Positions 24,489-33,438 of a stretch of 64,000 bases of DNA are shown here, in pieces; the first letter of the stretch is position 1; the number at the start of each line of letters is the position of its first letter. The notes beneath the pieces were generated by a model, which ran no database searches, had not been told where the DNA came from, and saw only the letters and a program-made list of their open reading frames with translations. The position numbers were made by a program, and so were the translations under genes. The DNA comes from an uncultured Nesterenkonia sp. (lineage in GTDB: Bacteria > Actinomycetota > Actinomycetes > Actinomycetales > Micrococcaceae): positions 1 through 64,000 of the forward strand of contig CAMIAK010000001.1 of assembly GCA_946222885.1 (NCBI GenBank), written 5' to 3'.

Positions 24489-25126
24489 TCCACATGGCCA
24501 ACAAGGTTTCCGTCGACTTCCCCGCAGAAGTCTTCGACGCCAAGACCAACGTGTCGCTGATCCACCAGGTCGTCGTGGCGCAGCAGGCTGCGGCCCGCCA
24601 GGGCACCCACAAGACCAAGACCCGTGCTGAGGTCGCCGGCACCGGCGCCAAGCCCTTCCGCCAGAAGGGCACCGGCCGCGCCCGTCAGGGCTCCATGAAG
24701 GGCCCGCACATGATCGGCGGCGGCGTCGTGCACGGTCCGGTCCCGCGCAGCTACAGCCAGAAGACCCCCAAGAAGATGAAGGCCGCCGCCCTGCGCGGTG
24801 CCCTCTCCGACCGGGCGCGCAACGACCGCATCCACGTGGTCGACGCACTGGTGGAGTCCACCTCCACCAAGGCTGCCAAGGAGGCTTTGGCCTCCCTGGG
24901 CGGACAGAACCGCCGTTGGCTGGTCGTCATCGACCGCGCCGACGACGCGACTGCGCTGTCTACCCGCAACCTGCCGAACGTCCACACCCTGTACGCGGAC
25001 CAGCTGAACACCTACGACGTCGTCGTCTCCGACGACGTGGTGTTCACCCAGGCCGGGTACGACGCCTTCCTGGCTCACGCCGATGGCGCTGGGAAGCGCA
25101 CCAACGCCGAGGAGGAGGCCAAGTGA
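24485..25126 (+). CDS. rplD: 50S ribosomal protein L4
   Basis: L4 lines the exit tunnel, and in some bacteria represses its own operon. The 213-aa product has the conserved Arg/Lys-rich loop (KPFRQKGTGRARQGS). The ATG at 24485 overlaps rplC (ATGA). An ATG at 24494 is equally possible, because GGAG lies too close to the first one. Its stop overlaps the GTG of rplW. Confidence 0.97.
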   Translation: MIHMANKVSVDFPAEVFDAKTNVSLIHQVVVAQQAAARQGTHKTKTRAEVAGTGAKPFRQKGTGRARQGSMKGPHMIGGGVVHGPVPRSYSQKTPKKMKAAALRGALSDRARNDRIHVVDALVESTSTKAAKEALASLGGQNRRWLVVIDRADDATALSTRNLPNVHTLYADQLNTYDVVVSDDVVFTQAGYDAFLAHADGAGKRTNAEEEAK

Positions 25127-25431
25127 GCGTCCTGACCGAGAAGGATCCGCGCGACGTCGTCATCGCACCCGTCGTCTCCGAGAAGTCCTACGCCAACATC
25201 GATGAGGGCAAGTACACCTTCCTCGTCGACCCGAAGGCCACCAAGTCCGAGATCAAGTACGCGGTGGAGAAGATCTTCTCCGTGAAGGTCGACTCGGTGA
25301 ACACCATCAACCGCCCGGGCAAGCGGAAGCGCACTCGCTTCGGCTGGGGTTCGCGCAACGCCACCAAGCGGGCGATCGTGACCCTCAAAGAGGGCTTCAA
25401 CATTGACATCTTCGGAGGTCCGGTCGGCTGA
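25123..25431 (+). CDS. rplW: 50S ribosomal protein L23
   Basis: L23 sits at the tunnel exit and docks trigger factor and SRP. The 102-aa product contains IAPVVSEKSYANID and NTINRPGKRKRTRFGWGSR. It starts with GTG inside the rplD stop (GTGA overlap). GAGGAGG at 25110-25117 supports this start. Confidence 0.97.
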   Translation: MSVLTEKDPRDVVIAPVVSEKSYANIDEGKYTFLVDPKATKSEIKYAVEKIFSVKVDSVNTINRPGKRKRTRFGWGSRNATKRAIVTLKEGFNIDIFGGPVG

Positions 25432-25467
25432 AGCCGGTCGGAGACCACTTAATCGAGGAAGAAGAAC

Positions 25468-26304
<837 letters not shown>

Positions 26305-26316
26305 GAGCCTGGAGAC

Positions 26317-26598
26317 ATGCCACGCAGCTTGAAGAAGGGCCCCTTCGTTGATCAGCACCTGTACCTGAAGGTCGCCGCTGAGAACGAAAAGGGCACCAAG
26401 AACGTCATCAAGACCTGGTCCCGCCGTTCCATGATCATCCCGGACATGCTCGGCCACACGATCGCCGTGCACGACGGACGCAAGCACATCCCCGTGTTCG
26501 TCACTGAGTCGATGGTCGGGCACAAGCTCGGCGAGTTCGCTCCGACGCGTACGTTCCGCGGCCATGTGAAGGACGACAAGAAGGGCAAGCGCCGCTGA
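26317..26598 (+). CDS. rpsS: 30S ribosomal protein S19
   Basis: 30S head protein that contacts S13 and the 50S subunit. It is 93 aa with the conserved RSLKKGPFVDQHL start and the HDGRKHIPVFVTESMVGHKL core. It lies 12 nt after rplB. Confidence 0.98.
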   Translation: MPRSLKKGPFVDQHLYLKVAAENEKGTKNVIKTWSRRSMIIPDMLGHTIAVHDGRKHIPVFVTESMVGHKLGEFAPTRTFRGHVKDDKKGKRR

Positions 26599-26655
26599 CC
26601 CGTCAGGGTTGAGCAGCGTTTGAACTTCTTCGACTAAGACGAGAGAAGGAAAGCA

Positions 26656-27021
26656 ATGGAAGCCAAGGCAATTGCGCGCTACCTGCGTGTGACGCCTATG
26701 AAGGCCCGGCGCGTCGTCGACCTTGTCCGCGGCAAGCAGGCCAACGAGGCACTGGCCATCCTGCAGTTCGCCCCGCAGGGCGCATCTGAGCCGGTGTACA
26801 AGGTGGTGGCCTCCGCCCTGGCGAACGCTCGCCAGCATGCGGACAAGGAAGGTGTCGCCTTCAACGAGGACGACTACTTCATCACCGAGGCACGCGTCGA
26901 CGAAGGCCCGACCATGAAGCGGTTCCGCCCCCGTGCACAGGGCCGCGCATACCGCATCAACAAGCGCACCAGCCACGTGACCGTCGTGGTCGGTACGGAA
27001 GAGAAAGGTGGGGATCAGTAG
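26656..27021 (+). CDS. rplV: 50S ribosomal protein L22
   Basis: Tunnel-lining protein whose beta-hairpin (about residues 80-100) reaches the macrolide site. The 121-aa product begins MEAKAIARYLRVTPMKARRV and contains the conserved KRFRPRAQGRAYRI loop. The stop TAG overlaps the GTG of rpsC by one base. Confidence 0.98.
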   Translation: MEAKAIARYLRVTPMKARRVVDLVRGKQANEALAILQFAPQGASEPVYKVVASALANARQHADKEGVAFNEDDYFITEARVDEGPTMKRFRPRAQGRAYRINKRTSHVTVVVGTEEKGGDQ

Positions 27022-27851
27022 TGGGACAGAAGATCAACCCCAATGGTTTCCGTCTGGGCATCACCACTGACCACGTCTCCCACTGGTTCGCCGACTCCAA
27101 CAAACAGGGTCAGCGCTACAAGGATTTCGTGAAGGAAGACGTCCAGATCCGCGAGCTGCTGGAGAAGAGCGTCGAGCGCGCCGGCATCTCGAAGGTCGAG
27201 ATCGAGCGGACCCGTGACCGCGTCCGTGTGGACATCCACACTGCGCGTCCGGGCATCGTGATCGGCCGCCGCGGCGCTGAGGCAGACCGCATCCGCGGTG
27301 AGCTGGAGAAGCTCACCTCCAAGCAGATCCAGCTGAACATCCTCGAGGTCAAGAACCCCGAGACCGATGCCCAGCTGGTCGCACAGGGCGTCGCCGAGCA
27401 GCTGGCCGCACGCGTGGCCTTCCGCCGCGCGATGAAGAAGGCCATCTCCTCCGCCATGCGTTCGGGCGCCAAGGGCATCCGTATCCAGTGCGCCGGCCGT
27501 CTGGGCGGGGCCGAGATGTCCCGCTCCGAGTTCTACCGCGAGGGACGCGTGCCGCTGCACACCCTGCGTGCGAACATCGACTTCGGCAAGCACGAGGCCA
27601 AGACCACCTTCGGCCGCATCGGCGTGAAGGTCTGGGTCTACAAGGGCGACCTGACCTCCAAGGAGCTCGCAGCCCAGCAGGCCTCCCAGCCGTCCGGACG
27701 CGGTCGCAACGACCGCGGCGGCCGCGGCGGGGGAGAGCGCCGCCGTCGTGGTGGCCGCACCCGCGGCGACCAGCAGGCTCCGCAGCAGGCTGAGGCCGGC
27801 GCTGCGGCTCCCGCAGCCGAGGCTCCTGCCGCAGAAGGAGGGCAGAACTGA
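27021..27851 (+). CDS. rpsC: 30S ribosomal protein S3
   Basis: S3 forms part of the mRNA entry tunnel and its helicase. The KH domain (GIVIGRRGAEADRIR) and the C-terminal S3 domain are complete. The 276-aa protein adds a tail from about residue 215 that is Gly/Arg-rich, then Ala/Glu/Pro-rich, as in other actinobacteria. It starts with GTG overlapping rplV, and its TGA overlaps the ATG of rplP. Confidence 0.98.
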   Translation: MGQKINPNGFRLGITTDHVSHWFADSNKQGQRYKDFVKEDVQIRELLEKSVERAGISKVEIERTRDRVRVDIHTARPGIVIGRRGAEADRIRGELEKLTSKQIQLNILEVKNPETDAQLVAQGVAEQLAARVAFRRAMKKAISSAMRSGAKGIRIQCAGRLGGAEMSRSEFYREGRVPLHTLRANIDFGKHEAKTTFGRIGVKVWVYKGDLTSKELAAQQASQPSGRGRNDRGGRGGGERRRRGGRTRGDQQAPQQAEAGAAAPAAEAPAAEGGQN

Positions 27852-28267
27852 TGTTGATGCCTAAGCGCGTCAAGTTCCGCAAGCCGCACAAGCCCAAGCG
27901 CGGCGGCCGAGCGAAGGGCGGCACCGAGCTGGCCTTCGGCGAGTACGGCATCCAGGCACTGGCCCCGGCCTACGTGACCAACCGGCAGATCGAGTCCGCT
28001 CGTATCGCCATGACCCGCTACATCAAGCGTGGCGGCAAGGTCTGGATCAACATCTACCCGGACCACCCGCTCACCAAGAAGCCTGCCGAGGTCCGCATGG
28101 GCTCCGGTAAGGGTTCGCCCGAGTGGTGGGTCGCCAACGTGAAGCCCGGACGCGTGATGTTCGAGCTGTCCGGTGTCAGCGAAGAGGTCGCCAAGGAGGC
28201 CCTGCGTCTGGCAATCCACAAGCTGCCGATGAAGGCACGCGTGATCAGCCGAGAGAGTGGTGAGTGA
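27851..28267 (+). CDS. rplP: 50S ribosomal protein L16
   Basis: L16 organises the A-site and helps 50S maturation. The 138-aa product has the expected MLMPKRVKFRKPHKPKRGG-type start and the conserved GKGSPEWWVANVKPGR segment. It overlaps rpsC by one base. Confidence 0.98.
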   Translation: MLMPKRVKFRKPHKPKRGGRAKGGTELAFGEYGIQALAPAYVTNRQIESARIAMTRYIKRGGKVWINIYPDHPLTKKPAEVRMGSGKGSPEWWVANVKPGRVMFELSGVSEEVAKEALRLAIHKLPMKARVISRESGE

Positions 28268-28269
28268 CG

Positions 28270-28545
28270 ATGGCAGTCGGAACCAAGGATCTGGCAGTGG
28301 AGAAGCTGGCAGAGATGGATGACGCAGCACTCGCCGAGTCTCTGCGCAGCGCCAAGGAAGAGCTCTTCAACCTGCGTTTCCAGTCGGCCACCGGTCAGCT
28401 GGAGAACTCCAGCCGTCTGAAGGCCGTCAAGCGCGACATCGCACGGATCTACACCATCCTGCGGGAGCGCGAGCTCGGCATCCGCGAGTCCTTCACCTCC
28501 GGTGAGGACGAGGCTGAGACCAGCGAAGAGAAGACTGAGGACTGA
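28270..28545 (+). CDS. rpmC: 50S ribosomal protein L29
   Basis: Small two-helix protein at the tunnel exit. From ATG 28270 the product is 91 aa, MAVGTKDL onward, with the signature LFNLRFQSATGQLE and RDIARIYTILRERE. A GTG at 28264 overlapping the rplP stop is an alternative start. It has an acidic C-terminal tail of about 20 residues. Confidence 0.95.
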   Translation: MAVGTKDLAVEKLAEMDDAALAESLRSAKEELFNLRFQSATGQLENSSRLKAVKRDIARIYTILRERELGIRESFTSGEDEAETSEEKTED

Positions 28546-28547
28546 CC

Positions 28548-28862
28548 ATGGCAGAGCAGAACAGCACAGCAGGCGCGCCGGCCAACGCCGCGCAGAGCGA
28601 CGCTGCCTCGGAGCGCAACTACCGTAAGAACCTGCGCGGCGTCGTCGTCTCCGACAAGATGGAGAAGACCATCGTCGTCGAGGTCGAGGACCGCAAGAAG
28701 CACTCGCTCTACGGCAAGGTCATGAAGAGCCACAAGAAGTTCAAGGCTCATGACGAGAACGGTGAGGCAGGTGTGGGCGACATCGTCCAGATCTCCGAGA
28801 CCCGCCCGCTCTCCAAGAGCAAGCGCTGGCGCCTGGTGCGCGTCGTCGAGAAGGCCAAGTGA
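28548..28862 (+). CDS. rpsQ: 30S ribosomal protein S17
   Basis: Primary 16S rRNA-binding OB-fold protein. The 104-aa product has about 22 extra N-terminal residues before the core (NLRGVVVSDKMEKTIVVEVE, VQISETRPLSKSKRWRL). It is the last gene of the S10 operon and is followed by a very strong hairpin. Confidence 0.97.
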   Translation: MAEQNSTAGAPANAAQSDAASERNYRKNLRGVVVSDKMEKTIVVEVEDRKKHSLYGKVMKSHKKFKAHDENGEAGVGDIVQISETRPLSKSKRWRLVRVVEKAK

Positions 28863-28891
28863 TCTTCTCCTCGTAGCCGCGCACAGCGCAG

Positions 28892-28938
28892 ACGACAAAG
28901 GACCCCGACCCGGCCACCGGGTTGGGGTCCTTTGTCGT
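28892..28938 (+). terminator. Terminator of S10 operon
   Basis: A 22-bp stem with one G-U pair (28892-28913 with 28917-28938) encloses a 3-nt loop, followed by TTTCTGG. It is the longest simple stem in the window. Confidence 0.9.
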
Positions 28939-29158
28939 TTCTGGTATGGTATTGAGGCTGTGCGCCCGTATGCGTTGACTCGTCGAGTCGCCGCGGACAG
29001 CGCACGTCCCCCAAGGCCGCCTCGGCCATCCAGTCGCAGCACTGGCGCACAACGCCAGGACTGGGTGGGAAAGCGGCGGGGGAGTTGTTCATTCTAGAAG
29101 TTCCACAAGGCTCACCCGGTCTTCGGGGGAGAACCAGTGCGACGACAGGAGAAACCAA
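28939..29158 (+). promoter_or_regulatory. Upstream region of spc operon
   Basis: No gene is visible. The terminator before it implies a separate promoter for rplN onward. TATGGT at 28945-28950 and TTGACT at 28975-28980 are isolated promoter-like words without partners at the right spacing. AGGAG precedes the GTG of rplN. Confidence 0.3.
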
Positions 29159-29530
29159 GTGATTCAGCAGGAATCGCGGCTCAAGATCGCCGACAACACC
29201 GGTGCCAAGGAACTCTTGGTCATCCGTGTGCTCGGCGGATCCGGACGCCGCTATGCAGGTATCGGCGACACATTCGTCGCCACCGTGAAGGACGCCATTC
29301 CGGGCGGCAACGTCAAGAAGGGCGACGTCGTCAAGGCCGTCGTCGTGCGGACCCGGAAGAAGACCCGCCGCAACGACGGCTCCTACATCAGCTTCGACGA
29401 GAACGCTGCCGTCATCCTCAAGGGTGACACCCAGGATCCGCGCGGCACCCGTATCTTCGGCCCCGTCGGGCGCGAGCTTCGCGACCAGAAGTTCATGAAG
29501 ATCGTCTCTCTCGCCCCGGAGGTGCTCTGA
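29159..29530 (+). CDS. rplN: 50S ribosomal protein L14
   Basis: L14 lies at the subunit interface, where RsfS also binds. The 123-aa product starts with GTG (MIQQESRLKIADNTGAKE) and has the conserved PGGNVKKGDVVKAVVVRTRK segment. It is the first gene of the spc operon. Confidence 0.98.
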   Translation: MIQQESRLKIADNTGAKELLVIRVLGGSGRRYAGIGDTFVATVKDAIPGGNVKKGDVVKAVVVRTRKKTRRNDGSYISFDENAAVILKGDTQDPRGTRIFGPVGRELRDQKFMKIVSLAPEVL

Positions 29531-29533
29531 CTC

Positions 29534-29863
29534 ATGGCCAACAAGATCAAGAAGGACGACCTCGTCCAGGTGCTCTCCGGCAAGGACAAGGGCAAGCAGG
29601 GCAAGGTCCTGCAGGTCCTGCCCGCCGAGGAGCGCGTGCTGGTCGAGGGCATCAACCGCGTGAAGCGTCACCTCCGTGCCGGCCAGTTCGGCAACACCGA
29701 GGGCGGCATCGTCGAGTCCGAGGCTCCGCTGCACATCTCGAATGTGGCCGTGGTGGACCCGGAGACCGGCAAGCCGACCCGCGTCGGCTTCCGCTTTGAG
29801 GACGACGGCGACGGCGGCACCACCAAGGTCCGCTTCGCCAAGGCCTCCGGAAAGGAGCTGTGA
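29534..29863 (+). CDS. rplX: 50S ribosomal protein L24
   Basis: Assembly-initiator protein for the 50S subunit, 109 aa. The KOW motif (LVQVLSGKDKGKQGKVLQVL) is at residues 8-30. Its stop overlaps the start of rplE. Confidence 0.98.
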   Translation: MANKIKKDDLVQVLSGKDKGKQGKVLQVLPAEERVLVEGINRVKRHLRAGQFGNTEGGIVESEAPLHISNVAVVDPETGKPTRVGFRFEDDGDGGTTKVRFAKASGKEL

Positions 29864-30441
29864 TGACTGAGGTGCAGAGCGTGACTGAGAAGATCACCCC
29901 CCGTCTGAAGACCAAGTACCGCGAAGAGATCCGCAGCTCCCTGCAGGACGAGTTCGGCTACGGCAACGTCATGGAGGTCCCCGGCCTGGTCAAGGTCGTG
30001 GTCAACATGGGCGTCGGCGAGGCCGCGCGCGACTCCAAGCTCATCCAGGGCGCCGTGGAGGATCTGACCAACATCACCGGCCAGAAGCCGAAGATCACCC
30101 GGGCCCGGAAGTCCATCGCGCAGTTCAAGCTGCGCGAGGGCCAGGCCATCGGTGCGTTCACCACCCTGCGCGGTGACCGCATGTGGGAGTTCATCGACCG
30201 TCTGGTGACCCTCGCGCTGCCGCGCATCCGCGACTTCCGCGGGCTGAGCGCCAACCAGTTCGACGGCAACGGCAACTACACCTTCGGCCTGTCCGAGCAG
30301 TCGGTCTTCCACGAGATCGACCAGGACAAGATCGATCGTCCGCGCGGCATGGACATCACCGTGGTGACCACCGCCAAGACCGATGAGGAAGGCCGGGCGC
30401 TGCTCCGCGCACTGGGCTTCCCCTTCAAGACCGAACAGTAA
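29863..30441 (+). CDS. rplE: 50S ribosomal protein L5
   Basis: Binds 5S rRNA and contacts the P-site tRNA. The product is 192 aa from ATG 29863, with VVVNMGVGEA, ITGQKPKITRARKSIAQFK and RDFRGLS. A GTG one codon upstream is possible. AAGGAG supports this region as the start. rpsN, often located directly after rplE, is absent here: only 90 non-coding bases separate rplE from rpsH. Confidence 0.98.
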   Translation: MTEVQSVTEKITPRLKTKYREEIRSSLQDEFGYGNVMEVPGLVKVVVNMGVGEAARDSKLIQGAVEDLTNITGQKPKITRARKSIAQFKLREGQAIGAFTTLRGDRMWEFIDRLVTLALPRIRDFRGLSANQFDGNGNYTFGLSEQSVFHEIDQDKIDRPRGMDITVVTTAKTDEEGRALLRALGFPFKTEQ

Positions 30442-30531
30442 GCATCTACGCCGCAGGTCCCTTCACCAGAGTTCCGGCAGCGGAATCTCCGGAGATGAGG
30501 AAACCGTGGCGAGGAAGGGCAGCAGCCCCCT

Positions 30532-30930
30532 ATGACAATGACTGATCCAGTCGCAGACATGCTGACGCGTCTGCGCAACGCCAACTCGGCATACCACGAC
30601 CAGGTCTCCATGCCCAGCTCCAAGCTGAAGGTCCGTATTGCCGACATCCTCAAGGCAGAGGGCTACATCACCGAGTGGCGCGAAGAAGAGGCCGCGGTCG
30701 GCAAGACCCTGGTCATCGACCTGAAGTTCGGCCCGAGCCGTGAGCGCTCGATCGCCGGCCTGAAGCGCATCTCGAAGCCCGGTCTGCGCGTCTACGCGAA
30801 GTCCAACAACCTCCCGCATGTGCTGGGCGGCCTGGGCATCGCGATCCTGTCCACCTCCTCCGGTCTCCTCACCGACCGGCAGGCTCAGAAGAAGGGCGTC
30901 GGCGGGGAAGTCCTCGCCTACGTCTGGTAA
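30532..30930 (+). CDS. rpsH: 30S ribosomal protein S8
   Basis: 16S rRNA central-domain binder and, in E. coli, repressor of the spc operon. It is 132 aa, beginning MTMTDPVADMLTRLRNANSA, with the conserved C-terminal LTDRQAQKKGVGGEVLAYVW. Confidence 0.98.
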   Translation: MTMTDPVADMLTRLRNANSAYHDQVSMPSSKLKVRIADILKAEGYITEWREEEAAVGKTLVIDLKFGPSRERSIAGLKRISKPGLRVYAKSNNLPHVLGGLGIAILSTSSGLLTDRQAQKKGVGGEVLAYVW

Positions 30931-30950
30931 CGGAAGGGAGTCGAAGCACT

Positions 30951-31487
30951 ATGTCACGCATCGGTAAACTTCCGATCACTGTCCCTGCCGGCGTCGAGGT
31001 CAAGCTCGACGGCCGCGAGATCTCGGTGAAGGGTCCCAAGGGCGAGCTCAGCCGGACCCTGGCCGAGGGGATCAACGTCGAGATCGAGGACGGCGTCATC
31101 ACCGTCACCCGTCCCGACGAGGAGCGCGAATCCCGCTCGCTGCACGGTCTGACCCGCACGCTGATCAACAACATGATCATCGGGGTCACCGACGGCTACA
31201 CCAAGAAGCTCGAGATCGTCGGCACCGGCTACCGCGTGCAGGCGAAGGGCTCGGACCTGGAGTTCGCACTCGGCTACTCCCACCCGGTCCCCGTGAAGGC
31301 TCCTGAGGGCATCACCTTCACCGTGGAGGGCGCCAACAAGCTTGCTGTCTTCGGCATCGACAAGCAGCAGGTGGGCGAGGTCGCCGCGAACATCCGCAAG
31401 CTGCGCAAGCCTGACCCGTACAAGGGCAAGGGCGTGCGCTACGAGGGCGAGCAGATTCGCCGCAAGGCCGGAAAGGCAGGTAAGTAA
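30951..31487 (+). CDS. rplF: 50S ribosomal protein L6
   Basis: L6 lies near the sarcin-ricin loop and the factor-binding site. The 178-aa product has MSRIGKLPITVPAGV at the start and the signature PDPYKGKGVRYEGE near the end. GGAAGGGAG precedes the ATG. Confidence 0.98.
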   Translation: MSRIGKLPITVPAGVEVKLDGREISVKGPKGELSRTLAEGINVEIEDGVITVTRPDEERESRSLHGLTRTLINNMIIGVTDGYTKKLEIVGTGYRVQAKGSDLEFALGYSHPVPVKAPEGITFTVEGANKLAVFGIDKQQVGEVAANIRKLRKPDPYKGKGVRYEGEQIRRKAGKAGK

Positions 31488-31490
31488 ACC

Positions 31491-31862
31491 ATGGCTATTG
31501 GTATCAAGGGCAAGAGCAAGTCTGCGGCCCGCGGCCGTCGCCATCTGCGCCTGCGCAAGAAGCTCAGCGGCACCGCTGAGCGTCCGCGCCTCGTGGTGAA
31601 CCGCTCCGCACGTCACATCGTGGCCCAGGTCGTCAACGACCTGGAGAGCCGCACCGTGGTCTCCGCCTCCACCATGGAGGCAGACCTGCGCAGCTTCGAC
31701 GGCGACAAGACCGCCAAGGCGCAGAAGGTCGGCGAGCTGATCGCCGAGCGCGCCAAGGCTGCCGGCATCGAAGCCGTGGTCTTCGACCGCGGCGGCAACA
31801 AGTACCACGGCCGTGTGGCCGCCGTCGCAGACGGCGCCCGGGAAGGTGGGCTGAAGCTGTGA
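31491..31862 (+). CDS. rplR: 50S ribosomal protein L18
   Basis: 5S rRNA-binding protein of 123 aa, with a basic N-terminus and the family segments RPRLVVNRSARHIVAQVV and FDRGGNKYHGRVAAVAD. Its stop overlaps the GTG of rpsE. Confidence 0.98.
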   Translation: MAIGIKGKSKSAARGRRHLRLRKKLSGTAERPRLVVNRSARHIVAQVVNDLESRTVVSASTMEADLRSFDGDKTAKAQKVGELIAERAKAAGIEAVVFDRGGNKYHGRVAAVADGAREGGLKL

Positions 31863-32602
31863 GCGAGAACACCAACGAGAAGGACGCACAGGTGACTGAG
31901 TCCAACGAGAACGCCGCTGCCGAGACTGCTGAGCAGACTCAGGCCGCCGGCGAGCAGAACCAGGGCCAGCGTGGCGGCCGCGACGGCGGCCGTGGTGGCC
32001 GCGGCGGGCGCAACGAGGGCCGCGGTGGACGCGGCGGCGGGCGCGGCGGACGTGACGAGGAGAAGGACAAGTTCCTCGAGCGCGTCGTGACCATCAACCG
32101 CGTCTCCAAGGTCGTCAAGGGCGGCCGGCGCTTCAGCTTCACCGCACTGGTGGTCGTCGGCGACGGCGACGGCACCGTGGGCGTCGGCTACGGCAAGGCG
32201 AAGGAGGTGCCCGCAGCCATCCAGAAGGGTGTCGAGGAGGCGAAGAAGAACTTCTTCCGCGTCCCGCGCGTGGGCTCCACCATCCCGCACCTGGTCAAGG
32301 GTGAGGATGCGGCCGGCGTCGTGCTGCTGCGTCCGGCATCCGCAGGTACCGGTGTGATCGCCGGCGGTCCGGTCCGTGCCGTCCTGGAGTGCGCAGGCAT
32401 CCATGACGTGCTGACCAAGTCCATGGGCTCGGTGAACGCCATCAACATCGTTCACGGCACCATCGACGCCCTCAAGCAGCTCGAGGAGCCCGAGGCCGTC
32501 GCAGCACGCCGCGGCAAGGCCCTCGACGAGGTCGCACCCGCCCCGATGCTCCGCACCATGCAGGAGGATCGCGCAGCGCGTGCACAGAAGGCAGGTGCAT
32601 GA
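31859..32602 (+). CDS. rpsE: 30S ribosomal protein S5 with Gly/Arg-rich N-terminal extension
   Basis: S5 contributes to mRNA entry and translational accuracy. The core (from about residue 75: FLERVVTINRVSKVVKGGRR) and the second domain (VLECAGIHDVLTKSMGS) are normal. The 247-aa protein carries about 70 extra N-terminal residues: an acidic segment followed by an RGG-box-like run of GGR repeats. Similar extensions occur in related actinobacteria. It overlaps rplR by 4 nt (GTGA). Confidence 0.98.
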   Translation: MSENTNEKDAQVTESNENAAAETAEQTQAAGEQNQGQRGGRDGGRGGRGGRNEGRGGRGGGRGGRDEEKDKFLERVVTINRVSKVVKGGRRFSFTALVVVGDGDGTVGVGYGKAKEVPAAIQKGVEEAKKNFFRVPRVGSTIPHLVKGEDAAGVVLLRPASAGTGVIAGGPVRAVLECAGIHDVLTKSMGSVNAINIVHGTIDALKQLEEPEAVAARRGKALDEVAPAPMLRTMQEDRAARAQKAGA

Positions 32603-32832
32603 TGGCCAAGACTGTCCAGTACAACACCGCAGTGAACCTGAAGCCGAGCGACTCCAAGCTGGAGATCACTCAGACCAAGTCGGTCATCGGCGCAACCCCC
32701 AAGCACCGCGACACCGTCCGGTCCCTGGGTCTGAAGCGGATCGGCCACACCGTGGTCCGGGACGCCGACGCTGTGACTGTGGGCATGCTCAACACTGTGA
32801 AGCATCTCGTGAAGGTTGAGGAGGCGAAGTAG
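32602..32832 (+). CDS. rpmD: 50S ribosomal protein L30
   Basis: Small 50S protein of 76 aa from ATG 32602; an ATG one codon upstream overlaps the rpsE stop. The core LEITQTKSVIGATPKHRDTV and GLKRIGHTVV is typical. It is 15-17 residues longer at the N-terminus than the usual 60-aa form. Confidence 0.96.
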   Translation: MAKTVQYNTAVNLKPSDSKLEITQTKSVIGATPKHRDTVRSLGLKRIGHTVVRDADAVTVGMLNTVKHLVKVEEAK

Positions 32833-32834
32833 GG

Positions 32835-33323
32835 ATGGCAGAGAACAACGCATCCGACGTCCTCAAGGTTCATGACCTGCGTCCGGCTCCCGGCTCTCGC
32901 AAGGACCGCACCCGTGTGGGCCGCGGCGAGGCGTCGAAGGGCAAGACCGCAGGCCGTGGCACCAAGGGTACGAAGGCCCGCTACCAGGTCCGTGCCGGCT
33001 TCGAGGGTGGTCAGCTTCCGCTGCACATGCGCCTTCCGAAGCTGCGCGGCTTCAAGAACCCGTTCCGCGTGGAATACTCCCCGGTGAACCTGGCCAAGCT
33101 CGGCCAGCTCTTCCCCGAGGGCGGCGACGTCGCGGCCGAGGACCTGATCGCCAAGGGCGTGGCCAAGAAGGGCCGCCCGGTGAAGATCCTGGGCAGCGGC
33201 GAGATCTCCGTGGCGCTGAACGTGAAGGCCCACGCCTTCTCGTCCTCCGCCGAGGAGAAGATCAAGGCGGCAGGCGGCTCCGTGGAGCAGCTTCCGCTGA
33301 AGGCTGCCGCAAAGGCGGAATGA
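32835..33323 (+). CDS. rplO: 50S ribosomal protein L15
   Basis: Late-assembly 50S protein of 162 aa. The N-terminal basic segment (GSRKDRTRVGRGEASKGKTA, GFEGGQLPLHMRLPKLRGF) is typical. It ends the spc operon: a hairpin and a new promoter separate it from secY. Confidence 0.98.
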   Translation: MAENNASDVLKVHDLRPAPGSRKDRTRVGRGEASKGKTAGRGTKGTKARYQVRAGFEGGQLPLHMRLPKLRGFKNPFRVEYSPVNLAKLGQLFPEGGDVAAEDLIAKGVAKKGRPVKILGSGEISVALNVKAHAFSSSAEEKIKAAGGSVEQLPLKAAAKAE

Positions 33324-33345
33324 GAATCAGCCTGATGTGAGACGT

Positions 33346-33384
33346 GCCCTCTCCGGCCTCCTCCACGAGGAGACCGGGGAGGGC
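33346..33384 (+). terminator. Hairpin after rplO
   Basis: An 18-bp stem with one mismatch and one wobble (33346-33363 with 33367-33384) closes a CAC loop. Confidence 0.75.
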
Positions 33385-33393
33385 CGTTCACGT

Positions 33394-33399
33394 TAGGAT
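33394..33399 (+). promoter_or_regulatory. Candidate -10 box of secY-adk-map
   Basis: TAGGAT lies 10 nt after the rplO hairpin. A start about 7 nt further on gives a 5' leader of about 33 nt that contains the AGGAGG ribosome-binding site of secY. Confidence 0.45.
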
Positions 33400-33438
33400 G
33401 ACTGACTGTGTGGTCGCCAGACCCATAGAGGAGGACGC

